Of a DNA stretch of 12,379 nucleotides, positions 1-7,632 are shown piece after piece. This DNA is from Cyclostephanos tholiformis (taxonomy: Eukaryota; Bacillariophyta; Thalassiosirophyceae; Thalassiosirales; Thalassiosiraceae), in the NCBI GenBank assembly GCA_036939975.1, contig JALLPB010000879.1:1-12379 (forward strand), read 5' to 3'. Position 1 is the first letter of the stretch. The number at the start of each line of letters is the position of its first letter. The position numbers and the translations under genes were made by a program. The notes below the pieces were generated by a model. It was not told the origin of the DNA. It saw only the letters and a list, made by a program, of their open reading frames with translations, and searched no databases.

Positions 1-249
1 TTATACAAACAAAAAACGACACACTCTGGGGTTGGCGGGAAAAAACTGTCGAATGTATTAGCTGTCACAACTGTGCACATTAGCTGTTACTTAAACCCCG
101 GTCTCTACGGTACGTTACACAAATAATGATAGCAAGAGTGTTATGGGTAGTAAAAAATATGTTACTAAGTGATAAATTATAAAGCTGTACCAAATTCCCG
201 TTTCTTTGCCGAGCAGCTAGCACTCCTGCTGGTGCTGCATTGACAGGTC
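1..249. other. No gene recognised at window start
   Basis: AT-rich sequence with short homopolymer runs and no convincing coding frame. It leads into the small open frame that starts at 250. A CAG at 244-246, directly after a stop codon in that frame, could be a splice acceptor, but no donor was identified. Confidence 0.4.
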
Positions 250-474
250 ATGAAGGCAAAGGAGGCTGTGCATACCAAGGCTGAGCAGCAGCAGCAAACC
301 CTTTGCTCGAAGTGTGCATCCGTGGGAGGCATCCCCAAGAACAACTTGCTCAAGCGGGCATTCAACAAGCTGTGGAATGCATATGAGAAGCCCCTCAGGA
401 GTTACGTTGTGGCCAAGAAGAAGAAGGAGAATGCCACATATCTTCTTCCCTCCCTCTCTCTTCAGCTAAATTAG
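250..474 (+). CDS. Small unrecognised open frame, possibly an exon or gene fragment
   Basis: A 74-codon frame from ATG 250 to TAG. An in-frame TGA lies at 241-243, so the ATG is the first possible start unless an intron ends at the AG at 245-246. Codon choice looks coding-like through about codon 58 (AAG for lysine, GTG, CTC, AAC). The product begins MKAKEAVHTKAEQQQQ, has one CxxC pair (LCSKC), a basic central part (NNLLKRAFNKLW) and a Lys-rich run (VVAKKKKENATY). The last 15 residues come from a CT-rich tract and may not be coding, as if the true exon ends near 430-440. I do not recognise a family. No start context, polyadenylation signal or neighbour supports a function. It could be a real short gene, one exon of a larger one, or a chance frame. 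Confidence 0.3.
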   Translation: MKAKEAVHTKAEQQQQTLCSKCASVGGIPKNNLLKRAFNKLWNAYEKPLRSYVVAKKKKENATYLLPSLSLQLN

Positions 475-1081
475 AGGGTCCACACAAAGCTTTTTTCTCT
501 CAGTCACGAGTCACAAAAAAAACACAACTCGGAACTTCCACACTATCCTCTCTTTTTTCCTCTCTTTTCCCACACCTCTTCAAATTGCCGATCCCCCCCA
601 AAGCTCAATGGACCCTTGCATGCTATACCCCCTTCCCTAGCATGGAAATCGGTATTGTCTCATCGTTAGCGTATGCCGCCTCTCCCGGGGAGTATGCTAA
701 CATTGGCCAATTTGTGAGTTTTGCCTCCATCACTGCACATCAACGTGCAAAAAAGAACCGCATGATGATATTTTTTCCACATCCACTGACATATCATCCT
801 CCCATGCACTCAGTCTTGTAAGAAGGCTGATTCCCGGGCAGAACACATAGCCCACACCCTTAGTGCAAGCGCTAGCTCATCGACATATTGTTATGTGACA
901 TGTGCCATTAGATATTTCAAGCACAATATCACCGGCAACATGTGCCATAGATTCTGAAAAATTGCCCAAGCACTACCCCCATCAACAAACAACAATCAAC
1001 TGACTAGTATGACAATCGTTTGGATTCAGCGGTGATCACAGGCTGCGGGGTAAGGGCCAGCAAGAGATGTGAGGGGGATGA
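475..1081. other. No recognised gene; two weak open frames
   Basis: Begins with a CT-rich tract (about 475-590). Two adjacent plus-strand frames look mildly coding-like but match nothing I know: 585-821 and, in another frame without an ATG, 790-957 (contains KKADSRAEHIAHTLSAS, stop TGA 955-957). They could be pieces of one frameshifted old gene or chance. No repeat or RNA gene was seen. Confidence 0.35.
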
Positions 1082-1333
1082 ATGACAATGATGACAATGC
1101 AGCAATATGATCTCAAAAATGACAATGACGATACCTCTGATGAAAAAGATGGCCAGGGGGTGGAGGAGGGGAAGCGCAACAAAAGAAAAAAAGAAGAAAA
1201 CACAACAATCAAACATTAAGCAAGAAGCAAGAGGGAGAAGGATGATGGAGGTGGCGACAGCAACTGTCAGGGGAGAGATGACAACAATGAGGATGACAAT
1301 GAGGATGACGGCAAGAGGCAGCACCGGGGATAG
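1082..1333 (+). pseudogene. Acidic low-complexity frame with one internal stop (possible decayed gene fragment)
   Basis: Reading from ATG 1082 gives 45 codons to TAA 1217-1219; the same frame then stays open for another 37 codons to TAG 1331-1333. Both parts are strongly charged: the first holds DLKNDNDDTSDEKDG then GKRNKRKKEEN, the second SKREKDDGGG then DDNNEDDNEDDGKRQ. Alternating acidic and lysine/arginine blocks are typical of disordered tails of nuclear or nucleolar proteins. The DNA is also a GAT/GAC/AAT-type simple repeat, so the acidic wording may simply reflect microsatellite composition. The opposite strand is open at 1004-1366 but encodes a hydrophobic low-complexity product and is more likely the shadow. 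The family is unknown. Confidence 0.25.
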
Positions 1334-1466
1334 GCAGCAAAGCAGGACCATCATCTTGTCTTTCATCGAATAGATGTGATTAAATCGTTGTTTTACCCCC
1401 TCCCCTTGAATTCCTTCGTAGGTTGTACTGAATTCCTACATAGATTTTTGTTCCCACCATTTTTAT
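1334..1466. other. Unassigned spacer
   Basis: Contains a local repeat of the phrase GAATTCCT (around 1409 and 1431) but no gene-like frame or known element. It leads into the tandem array beginning about 1467. Confidence 0.3.
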
Positions 1467-2010
1467 GAACCCCACCTGACGAAGGTGTCCATCTCTCCAT
1501 AGCCCCCTTGACCCACTTGGAGTTGGAACCATGCCCCTATACCTTAGGGGCATCTTCCTCAAGTGCATGGGAACAATCCCAATGCTTTTCATGTCTCATC
1601 TGGTGGTAGTTTGACTTTTGCAATACATTTAACAGCAAGAGTGCGTTATTTTACAAAAAATGCTAGCTTGTGCTAGTAATATACTGTGGTAGTCCCAATG
1701 GCACACTTAGATATGAAAACATGCCCCCATATTTCATGCACATCTTCCTCATATATATGTGAGCTACTCTGATGCTTTTTATGCCCTATATGCAAAGCAA
1801 TCAGATGTAATACAAACTTGTAAAAACACTAGATAAATTGCTTTTTTTGTTAGCGGGGTTCACCACCCCTGATAAGGTAATGTTGACCCACTTAGTGTCA
1901 GAATTTGGTCCCAATACTTTGCGCCCTTCTTTCAAATATATAAAAGCAATTTCACATACTTAAAATGATCCATGTGCGGCTCTAAAAGCATGTTATTTTG
2001 TTAGCAGGGA
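1467..2010. repeat. Degenerate tandem array, about three units of about 187 bp
   Basis: Three segments align by eye in the same orientation. Their anchor phrases start at 1511 (ACCCACTTGGAG), 1701 (GCACACTTAGAT) and 1886 (ACCCACTTAGTG), giving periods of 190 and 185 bp. After each anchor come parallel phrases: CCATGCCCCTATAC, ACATGCCCCCATAT and TGGTCCCAATAC, then CATCTTCCTCA in the first two. Units 1 and 3 are also preceded by related text (CCCACCTGACGAAGG at about 1470 and CACCCCTGATAAGG at about 1863). Units are strongly diverged, so the array is old. No coding frame runs through it. It may be a decayed satellite or part of an unrecognised non-coding transposon. Confidence 0.6.
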
Positions 2011-2189
2011 TAAATGAAATAAATGCTGACTTTGGGGGGTTCATTGGTAAATAAGGGGTCATTTTTTTTTCAACAAAAATTTACAGGGACCATATACATG
2101 TTTTTGAGTGAATTGGGATACTCAGAATTGGTCTAGAGGCTATTTATTTGAAAAAATCCAATTTTGGGCCAGCAATGTCATATCGGTAT
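2011..2189. other. Unassigned AT-rich spacer
   Basis: T-rich and A-rich runs with no coding frame. It lies between the tandem array and the left inverted arm that begins about 2190. Confidence 0.3.
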
Positions 2190-2413
2190 GACATGTTGGC
2201 AACACATCTTAAATGTTGGCCCGACATTTGGCGTCGTCGCCCCATTTTGTGCCCTGACAATGTCGTGTCATTTTCATCAGCTGCCGACATATCGGCTGTA
2301 CATACGTAGGAATTAGTACCTAAAGTACTATAGTACTTACATATAGTAGCTCAATTAGGTAAAGACAGTGCATATGACTGCACAAAAAAATCCAGCTTCT
2401 CACTGGAATTGGC
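2190..2413 (+). repeat. Left arm of inverted repeat
   Basis: Anchors shared with the reverse complement of the right arm: GACATGTTGGCAACA (2190-2204; right GACATGTCGGGCCAACA), CCATTTTGTGC (2242-2252; right CCATTTTTGTGC), AAAGTACTATA (2322-2332, identical), TAGGTAAAGACA (2356-2367; right TAGGTACAGGCA) and CTGGAATTGGC (2403-2413; right GTGGATTGGGC). The region also has short near-palindromes around TGTTGGCCCGACAT (about 2214) and GCCGACATATCGGC (2283-2296). The outer boundary is uncertain by tens of bases. Confidence 0.55.
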
Positions 2414-2534
2414 TCATAATCTGTGTGAGAAATTGGAAATATATTTTGTTGAGTAATTTTAGAGAAAAGTAAAAATCTTTGCAGTTGCCAGCCTTCTCTC
2501 TGCTGACCCCCTACCCCCTTTTCAACATTTGTGT

Positions 2535-3780
2535 CTAAGCAGTAACAACATGGCAAAAAAGGCTGGTCCTCTGAGCTGCTGCCCATGAGCGCTGGCAGTT
2601 GGTAGTACTCGAGGGGATGGAGGGCAACCTGTCCCTCTTCCTTCCAACTTTTCTGCCATCAAAGGCATTGTCAATGCTCGCCATCAAGCTCCCAAGTACC
2701 CCGGCAATGGCATCCAAGTTGCTCATTTCCCCCCTCATCATGCATTTGCATTCACCCCATTCCTTCCTCCCCATGGATAATCGTATCATCTGCCATTCCT
2801 TGAACTCATGTATGTCCACGTCCCATGCTGCGATCCTATGCGCCGATTCCAAGTGCATCCCAAGGAGCGCACCACCGTGCGTGTCCTCCTCCTCTGGCAT
2901 GTCCATCAACTGTGATCATATCACCTCCATAAGTTTGGACTAGATCAACAGTTGCTCTCATTCTCAAGCTGTCATTGTCATTTCTTCATCTCACATTCAT
3001 CGTTCTTGACAAATGGAATATTGATTGCAATCGCAGTGGTTGATAGAAGTTATTGTTCTTTCCATTACTGTCACCGTCATCCTTCTCCAGGGCAATCCCA
3101 GTCATGAATGTCAATGAAGATTCCCCCCTCCCTTCTGAGATATGGATGTCGTCATTGTCGTCATCATCATCATCACCATGGTTTGGCTGAATCAATCAAC
3201 AAACTTGTCAGAGGCAAGATCTTTGCGAGTATACATGTATATTACTTGAATATCTCCCACAATACTGTAGTTACTACTTACCCTGTGAATTCCACCATCC
3301 TCCTCCTTGATTATTTTCATACAATAGCGGATCTTCTGCCATCAAGACCATAGCTCCCCCTCACTTGCCATTATCGTCTATCATCACCTCCATCTCCACA
3401 TCCTCCACCTCCCTTCAAATGGATACAAACATCCCCGCTCCCCGCCCATTCCTGCTCCCAGGGTGGACAGGGCCAATAGCTTGTCAATCTGGTATCTCAT
3501 CTTCTTCGTGAGGGGGTGCATCCTCTCTAATGTGACCTTCATTTCTACTAGACACTCTAGGCATTCTCATTGCTGTCATCATAGTTTCTTTCTCCTCCTC
3601 CTTTTGTCCTCCATCATTTGACACCGTTGAGATGATGATGACAATGTCTGTAGTCAAAGTCAAAGCAATAGTGCCAGATCAATCAAGTAACTTATTGTCA
3701 CATTGTTCTTAATACCTAGATAATTCACCACAAGTCCCTTGCCATCGTTTGAGTTGAACCTGCCACCATCATTGCCATCC
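2535..3780 (-). pseudogene. Broken Sas10/Utp3/C1D-family gene, neuroguidin/Lcp5-like
   Basis: Reading the minus strand downward gives pieces in the order expected for neuroguidin/Lcp5, a nucleolar factor of small-subunit rRNA processing. At about 3717-3663 is YLGIKNNVTISYLIDL, like the first helix of the Sas10/C1D domain. At about 3560-3450, in the same frame, are LVEMKVTLERMHPLTKK and MRYQIDKLLALSTLGAG, matching the family signature PLxKKLxYQIDKLL. At 3359-3283 are AEDPLLYENNQ and GGGWWNSQ; after a likely intron come an Asp run (DDDDDDNDD) and FYQPLRLQS (about 3050). At 2909-2640 are PEEEDTHGGALLG, EFKEWQMIRLSMGRKE and EMSNLDAIAGVLGSLM, like the C-terminal (R-L-T-KKEKK) part. Stops and frame changes occur near 3662, 3600-3560, 3430, 3363, 2987 and 2920, so it cannot make the protein. 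The N-terminal start was not found. Family assignment is strong; neuroguidin rather than another subfamily is less certain. Confidence 0.72.
3187..3281 (-). other. Probable spliceosomal intron in the neuroguidin-like pseudogene
   Basis: On the minus strand a strong donor (CACAGG then GTAAGTAGTAAC, GT at 3281-3280) is followed 95 nt later by an acceptor (TTGATTGATTCAG, AG at 3188-3187). Coding-like frames lie on both sides, while the interval carries early in-frame stops. The flanking frames do not join in phase without one extra base change, consistent with the decay of the surrounding gene. Its retention indicates a DNA-level duplicate, not a processed (reverse-transcribed) copy. Confidence 0.5.
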
Positions 3781-3949
3781 GCATGTTTCTTTTGGTCATG
3801 GTGGCTCATTTGTAATGTGAAATTGCTCGATGGAGGGTGTCTATGGCGATGGAGATAGCCTTGGACAAATGCAACAATAACAATTATTTTGATGTCCCCA
3901 CATGATGATAAGATGATGTGGAAGATGACAACAATGATGGAAGGGGACA

Positions 3950-3962
3950 GGGGGGGGGGGGG
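3950..3962. repeat. Homopolymer G tract
   Basis: Thirteen consecutive G residues, followed by GT/GA-rich text. Such runs are prone to slippage and sequencing error and lie just upstream of the recognisable part of the minus-strand pseudogene. Confidence 0.9.
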
Positions 3963-3996
3963 ATTGGTGGGTGGTGATGGTTTGAATGTCATGGCG

Positions 3997-4213
3997 GCCC
4001 AATCCACTTTTTCTGGTTAAAAATGTTTGACTTGGGTGATTGCCTGTACCTATGGGTAGATAGCGTAGTATAGTACTTTCATGTGACTAGGATATGTTGA
4101 CATTTCCCAACATTACAATGCACAAAAATGGCTAAATTGGCAAGAAAGGATGTTGGCCTGTTGGCGCCCTGTTGGCCAAATTAGTTGACATTGTCATGTT
4201 GGCCCGACATGTC
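3997..4213 (-). repeat. Right arm of inverted repeat
   Basis: Reverse-complement partner of 2190-2413. Plus-strand anchor positions are 4197-4213 (TGTTGGCCCGACATGTC), 4120-4131 (GCACAAAAATGG), 4069-4079 (TATAGTACTTT), 4041-4052 (TGCCTGTACCTA) and 3997-4007 (GCCCAATCCAC). The order and spacing mirror the left arm. Identity between anchors is low, so the arms diverged long ago. Confidence 0.55.
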
Positions 4214-4393
4214 GGCAACATACCCAACTAAGCTAATAGGTGTTATTCTGTTAAATCAATCCCAAATTCTGGAATCTCTCACAGATGTTAAAATATGCCG
4301 AATCTGTGAGATTTGATATGAGATGTTTAACATAGAATCTGTGATATTCAATCAATATGGCCACTATGGTTAGGTAGAATATATTGGCCATGG
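4214..4393. other. Spacer with a small hairpin, before the retrotransposon
   Basis: Contains inverted phrases AATCTCTCACAGAT (4273-4286) and ATCTGTGAGATT (4302-4313), with a further ATCTGTGATATT copy near 4338 and TGTTAAA/TTTAACA partners. No gene. It may belong to the outer side of the inverted-repeat element or be an unrelated small fold-back. Confidence 0.4.
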
Positions 4394-4616
4394 CAATCAA
4401 ATCTGGACAGCACAATGAATGATTGGCAAGGGGCAAGGGTAAATAAAGGTAGGAAAGGATATAAGCGTTTAATTCAGACTCAAGAGAGTGAGCTTATAAA
4501 TCATTATCAAACTATAAAAGAAATATAGTTTAGACCAGCTTTTAGGTTCAAGCACTATGTGTATATCTACTTGATATATATTTCTACGTGTGCTTCATAC
4601 TGTAAGGATTCAAACA
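4394..4616 (-). repeat. 3' LTR (left end)
   Basis: Aligns along its length with 9210-9444, sharing long phrases such as AATGAATGATTGGCAAGGGG (with one difference in the other copy), CTCAAGAGAGTGAGCTTATA and GGTTCAAGCACTA. It ends at ATTCAAACA (4616). Its outer end reads CAATCAAATCT where the other LTR has TGTTCAAATCT, so the terminal TG is mutated or the end is slightly rearranged. It lacks about 15 bases present in the other LTR near 9345. The inner flank is only weakly purine-rich on the coding strand (GCAGGGA), so the polypurine tract is poorly preserved. Confidence 0.88.
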
Positions 4617-4663
4617 GTCCCTGCAATTTGTGAGGATTACATCCAATCAAATCGTCTCTGACC

Positions 4664-5530
4664 TTATTGATCCCAAAGGAAGGGTGAAAGTAATTGATAT
4701 TTCCTAGTGAATGGGACAAGCTTTGTCAATACATCAGCAATATTTGTTAATGTATCTTCCTTCCCCACATGAATAATTCCGGCTGCTACAGCCTCACATA
4801 TAATGTGATAATTGATGGCATTGTGTTTCTTTGATAACATTGATTCAGGGACGCTGATGTTTTGTATCACAGCATTATTGTCATAGAAAACATTGGTTGG
4901 CCCAGAGAGAGGTATACCAAAACATTTGAGCTTAATTCTCAGTGCTGAAATCATGTCTTTTGCGATGTGCATTGCTACCAATTCCAAGCCATATGTACTC
5001 GATTCACAGGTATTCTGTCACTTGTTGAAAGTGACCAGAGGGGTATTATTGAGTAAAATAAATACTCCTGTGTGTGATAGTCTAGTGATTTTGTTTCCCA
5101 CATGGTCTGCATCTATGAAGCGGGACATTTGTACTGGATTTCCGAGGGGGACTGGCATGTTTGGCGGGTTCTCCTTGATTATGTCACCATAGAAGTCTGT
5201 CCAATCTGCATGGCGGAATACCAATTCATCAATCTCTGCCATGGTATGGTTCATGATCAACCGTCGCATGAGGTAATGATGAAGGTAATTCACAATCCAA
5301 TATAAGGCCTCTAGGTGTCCCTCTTGGGGATTTGCTTGGTATTGTGACAGCAAGGACACTTTCATTAGGATATCAATCCTACCGAGTTCAATAGCCCATT
5401 GCAGGATCCCAATGATTTGTCTATATCGTGATGCATACTCCTCATCACAATGAGTAGTCATGTCAAGCTTGGGCTCGTAATTTGTGGGCATTGGCCCCTC
5501 GTGCTTTGACTTTTTCCCATACAACATCAA
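4664..5530 (-). pseudogene. RNase H domain and C-terminal end of copia pol
   Basis: One frame interrupted by a single in-frame TGA (5020-5018). Upstream of it are the connection-domain phrases MPTNYEPKLD, IIGILQWAIELGRID and DWTDFYGD, then SRFIDADHVGN, with the first catalytic Asp of the Ty1/copia RNase H. After the stop come LELVAMHIAKD (catalytic Glu region), VFYDNNAVIQN (catalytic Asp), SKKHNAINYH and DVLTK, ending with a stop at 4664. The three metal-binding acidic positions still read as D, E and D. The role in a live element is removal of the RNA strand during reverse transcription. This is the best preserved block of the element. The upstream RT block overlaps 5463-5530 in a different frame, marking a frameshift. 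Confidence 0.88.
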
Positions 5531-6540
5531 CCGCTACCTTAACATATTTCTTACTATCCATGCTCCAGCATTCTTTGCCATTGCCTAGCTGTACCTTCGA
5601 TATTCCAGCTCCTAGGTATGATGTTGGCGGGCCATACTCGCCATTCTTTATCTTGAATTCACTTCCAATCTGTTTCATCACTTCCTCTGGTGCATGGCTG
5701 ATGACTAACACATCATCAATTTAGACCAGCAAATACTCATAGTAAGGAGTACCACCATTACAAAGGTTTCTCCATATATAAACATCCGCATCGGAGCACA
5801 TGGGGTTGAACCCCATAACTTTTATGATGAACTCAAGAACATTGCCCACCAGGCTCCACCAGATGATTTCAAACCGTATAGCGCCTGAACAAGTTTGCAT
5901 TCAAATCCTTGCAGGTCCAGGCCACACTCAGCCCCTGCAACAAACCAGATCTTTTCTCTGCACTTTGTGTTAAGGTAAGCATTACCAATATCACAGGACA
6001 TCAGGTCCAAGTCATTTAGGGCAGCTACGAGGAATGTGATCTTTACACTTTCCCAAGATACCATGCTAGAGTACGTGAGCGAGTTGAGCGGTTCAGTTGT
6101 ATGACCTCCAGCAACAAACCTTGCTTTTCACGTGAAGTCCATTTTGACATCAAATACGATATGGCACTTTATCTCTTGGAGGCCACGGAGTTGGTCTACC
6201 TTGATGGCCCTGACCTCCTCCGGTGTCATGCTGTCGATTGGGACATATGCCGCCTTTGCCTTACTCATTTCTTTTGTTATTGGATCAGCCCAGTATGTGT
6301 TCCCGTTTTCTTTGTCAATTTGAAAGGATTTGGCAACCAACTTGGGAAGTCGTACCCCAAACTTATGCGTAGTCCGCCAATATTTCTTCTTAACCTTGTT
6401 TATCATTCAATTTCATTTTGCATATTACCAGTGACACCAACCACTTAAAGGCGGGCTTGTCATCAATACGATTCAACATCACGTATTTGGCTAGTTCAAT
6501 GGGGTTACTTTCTTTGACATCTTTCAATGGTGTATCGATT
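5463..6540 (-). pseudogene. Reverse transcriptase domain of copia pol, with its N-terminal linker
   Basis: Starts with the linker that normally follows integrase (LKDVKESNPIELAKYV near 6520-6480), then YWRTTHKFGVRLPK and CHIVFDVKMDFT. A TGA at 6130-6128 interrupts before KARFVAGGHTTEP. DLMSCDIGNAYLN holds the first catalytic Asp (the QMDVxxAFLxG motif of copia RTs), followed by QALYGLKSSGGAWW. A frameshift near 5822 leads to VMGFNPMCSDADVYIW. The YVDD box reads stop-I-D-D because TAA occupies 5723-5721, just before ATT and two GAT codons (5720-5712). PPTSYLGAGISK and KECWSMDSKKYV follow. The enzyme would copy element RNA into DNA in virus-like particles; this copy is inactive. Confidence 0.9.
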
Positions 6541-7500
6541 TATATTTGGATTCAACATGGTCGAGCATCCATTTTCCGGCCAAGTATGTGTGATGCAGGT
6601 GAATATGATCCACCCAGTAATGCCGGGTCAGAGGCATTACAGCATGTCTAATACCCTTATGTATTGTGATGTGAAGGATATTCTTCGTGGTGCCTAAGCT
6701 GACACCAAATATGGCTGCAACATGTTTGGATTTGAATTGAGATTGCCGCATTTTTGATTGTAGTTTGTCCATGTGTCATATCAAGGAGATATGAACACTG
6801 CTAATCATGTGTTCTATGAGAAGCTGTTCCATGTTGCCATTAACAGTCATCAAGACGCAGTCGGTCTTGTACATATGGTGATGTTGATTAATGCCATGAG
6901 ATGCATTTGATGAGACTTGGAGGATCATGCAGTCATTTTTGTGATTGCCTGTATCATTTAATCCCCCAGGCATGATCAAGCCATGAGGGTCCCACAGTTT
7001 GTCACTCGTAATGACAATATGGGGATACATAACAAGTTCACTATCATTGGGATATCTTGTGTTGAAGAATATTGTTGAGCCCTGCAAGAGGAAAGGTATC
7101 AAGCCATCATCATTGACCTCTATTCCCATGGTCTTTGTTAGGTCAGTATTGTATGGGTTATCATGAACAACAATCCCATGATGCCAAAGCTGGTTTGGGT
7201 TGATCAGTGAATGCCTCATGTTATGACCAAAGTACAGGGTTTCATGTATTATTAAGATGTAACCTTTACCGGTAAGAGCATCACTCCACATGGTAGCAAC
7301 AGTTGCAATGGGTACGTTGGGTACTGGTGTGAAACCATTGTAAAACCCTTGTACTTCAAATTGTTGGCCTGTAAAGAAATTGGTCTACAATTTATTCCGG
7401 CACAGCATGTGTCTGCTTGAGTGTCAAGTTCACAGGGAGCTTCTATTCCAAAATGCATGGGTGAGACCCGTGCAGGATTCATTGTTTTGAGTCGCTTGAC
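6524..7500 (-). pseudogene. Copia protease and GAG-pre-integrase region
   Basis: From about 7482, MNPARVSPMHFGIEAP leads to the aspartic protease core ELDTQADTCCAGIN (7397-7432); the catalytic D is followed by T-Q-A-D, not the commoner T/S-G-A. A frameshift near 7310 continues into GYILIIHETLYFG, MRHSLINPNQLWHHG and FFNTRYPNDSE, the C-terminal protease/spacer wording of this copia group. A TGA (6778-6776) interrupts, and the same frame resumes with LGTTKNILHITIHKGIRHA and HYWVDHIHLHHTYLAGKW, the GAG-pre-integrase (zinc-binding) segment. It then runs at about 6540 directly into the post-integrase linker, so the integrase core is missing. The protease would cut the Gag-Pol polyprotein in an active element. 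Confidence 0.82.
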
Positions 7501-7632
7501 TGCTCATCTGGATGGTCCCCATGGGCCCAATTGAATTGCATGGACCTCCCTTAAAGGGGAGCACAATATCTGAAATAGAGCAATTTATTAAATTAGTTCA
7601 TCCACTTGTTTCATACACATAGGGGGGGTCAG

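Larger units (their letters stand above)
2190..4213. mobile_element. Candidate inverted-repeat element enclosing a neuroguidin-like pseudogene
   Basis: Two diverged arms in opposite orientation (2190-2413 and 3997-4213) bracket about 1.6 kb that is largely a broken minus-strand host gene. The arms share at least five short anchors in the same order with similar spacing (132, 34 and 47 nt between four left anchors; 134, 27 and 45 nt on the right), which is hard to get by chance. Terminal inverted repeats around a host-gene copy are what Pack-type or other non-autonomous DNA transposons look like. No transposase frame was seen inside, and no clear target-site duplication was found at the outer edges, so the class is undefined. 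The alternative is two independent insertions of the same short repeat in opposite orientation on either side of an old gene. Confidence 0.4.

Noticed and set aside
1004..1366. Minus-strand 120-codon hydrophobic open frame resembling a membrane protein
   Set aside because: It is the complement of a GAT/GAC/AAC simple-repeat tract, which gives Ile/Val/Leu/Ser runs automatically; no real transmembrane pattern or charged loops.
1467..2010. CRISPR array
   Set aside because: Units are long (about 187 bp), diverged throughout and lack short identical repeats with unique spacers; eukaryotic context.
2599..2943. Plus-strand 114-codon open frame
   Set aside because: It is antisense to the C-terminal part of the neuroguidin-like pseudogene, whose minus-strand reading matches a known family; the plus frame has no motif.
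3108..3353. Histidine-rich plus-strand frame (HHHHHH) as a metal-binding protein
   Set aside because: It is the complement of the Asp-run (GAT repeat) in the pseudogene; the His run is a shadow of a trinucleotide repeat.
3660..4007. Treating the whole minus-strand 115-codon frame as the N-terminus of the neuroguidin-like protein
   Set aside because: Only its last third (from about 3780 down) resembles the family; the earlier part crosses the right inverted arm, the G tract and a low-complexity stretch.
6101..6448. Plus-strand 115-codon frame
   Set aside because: It is antisense to the copia RT region, whose minus-strand frame carries clear RT motifs.
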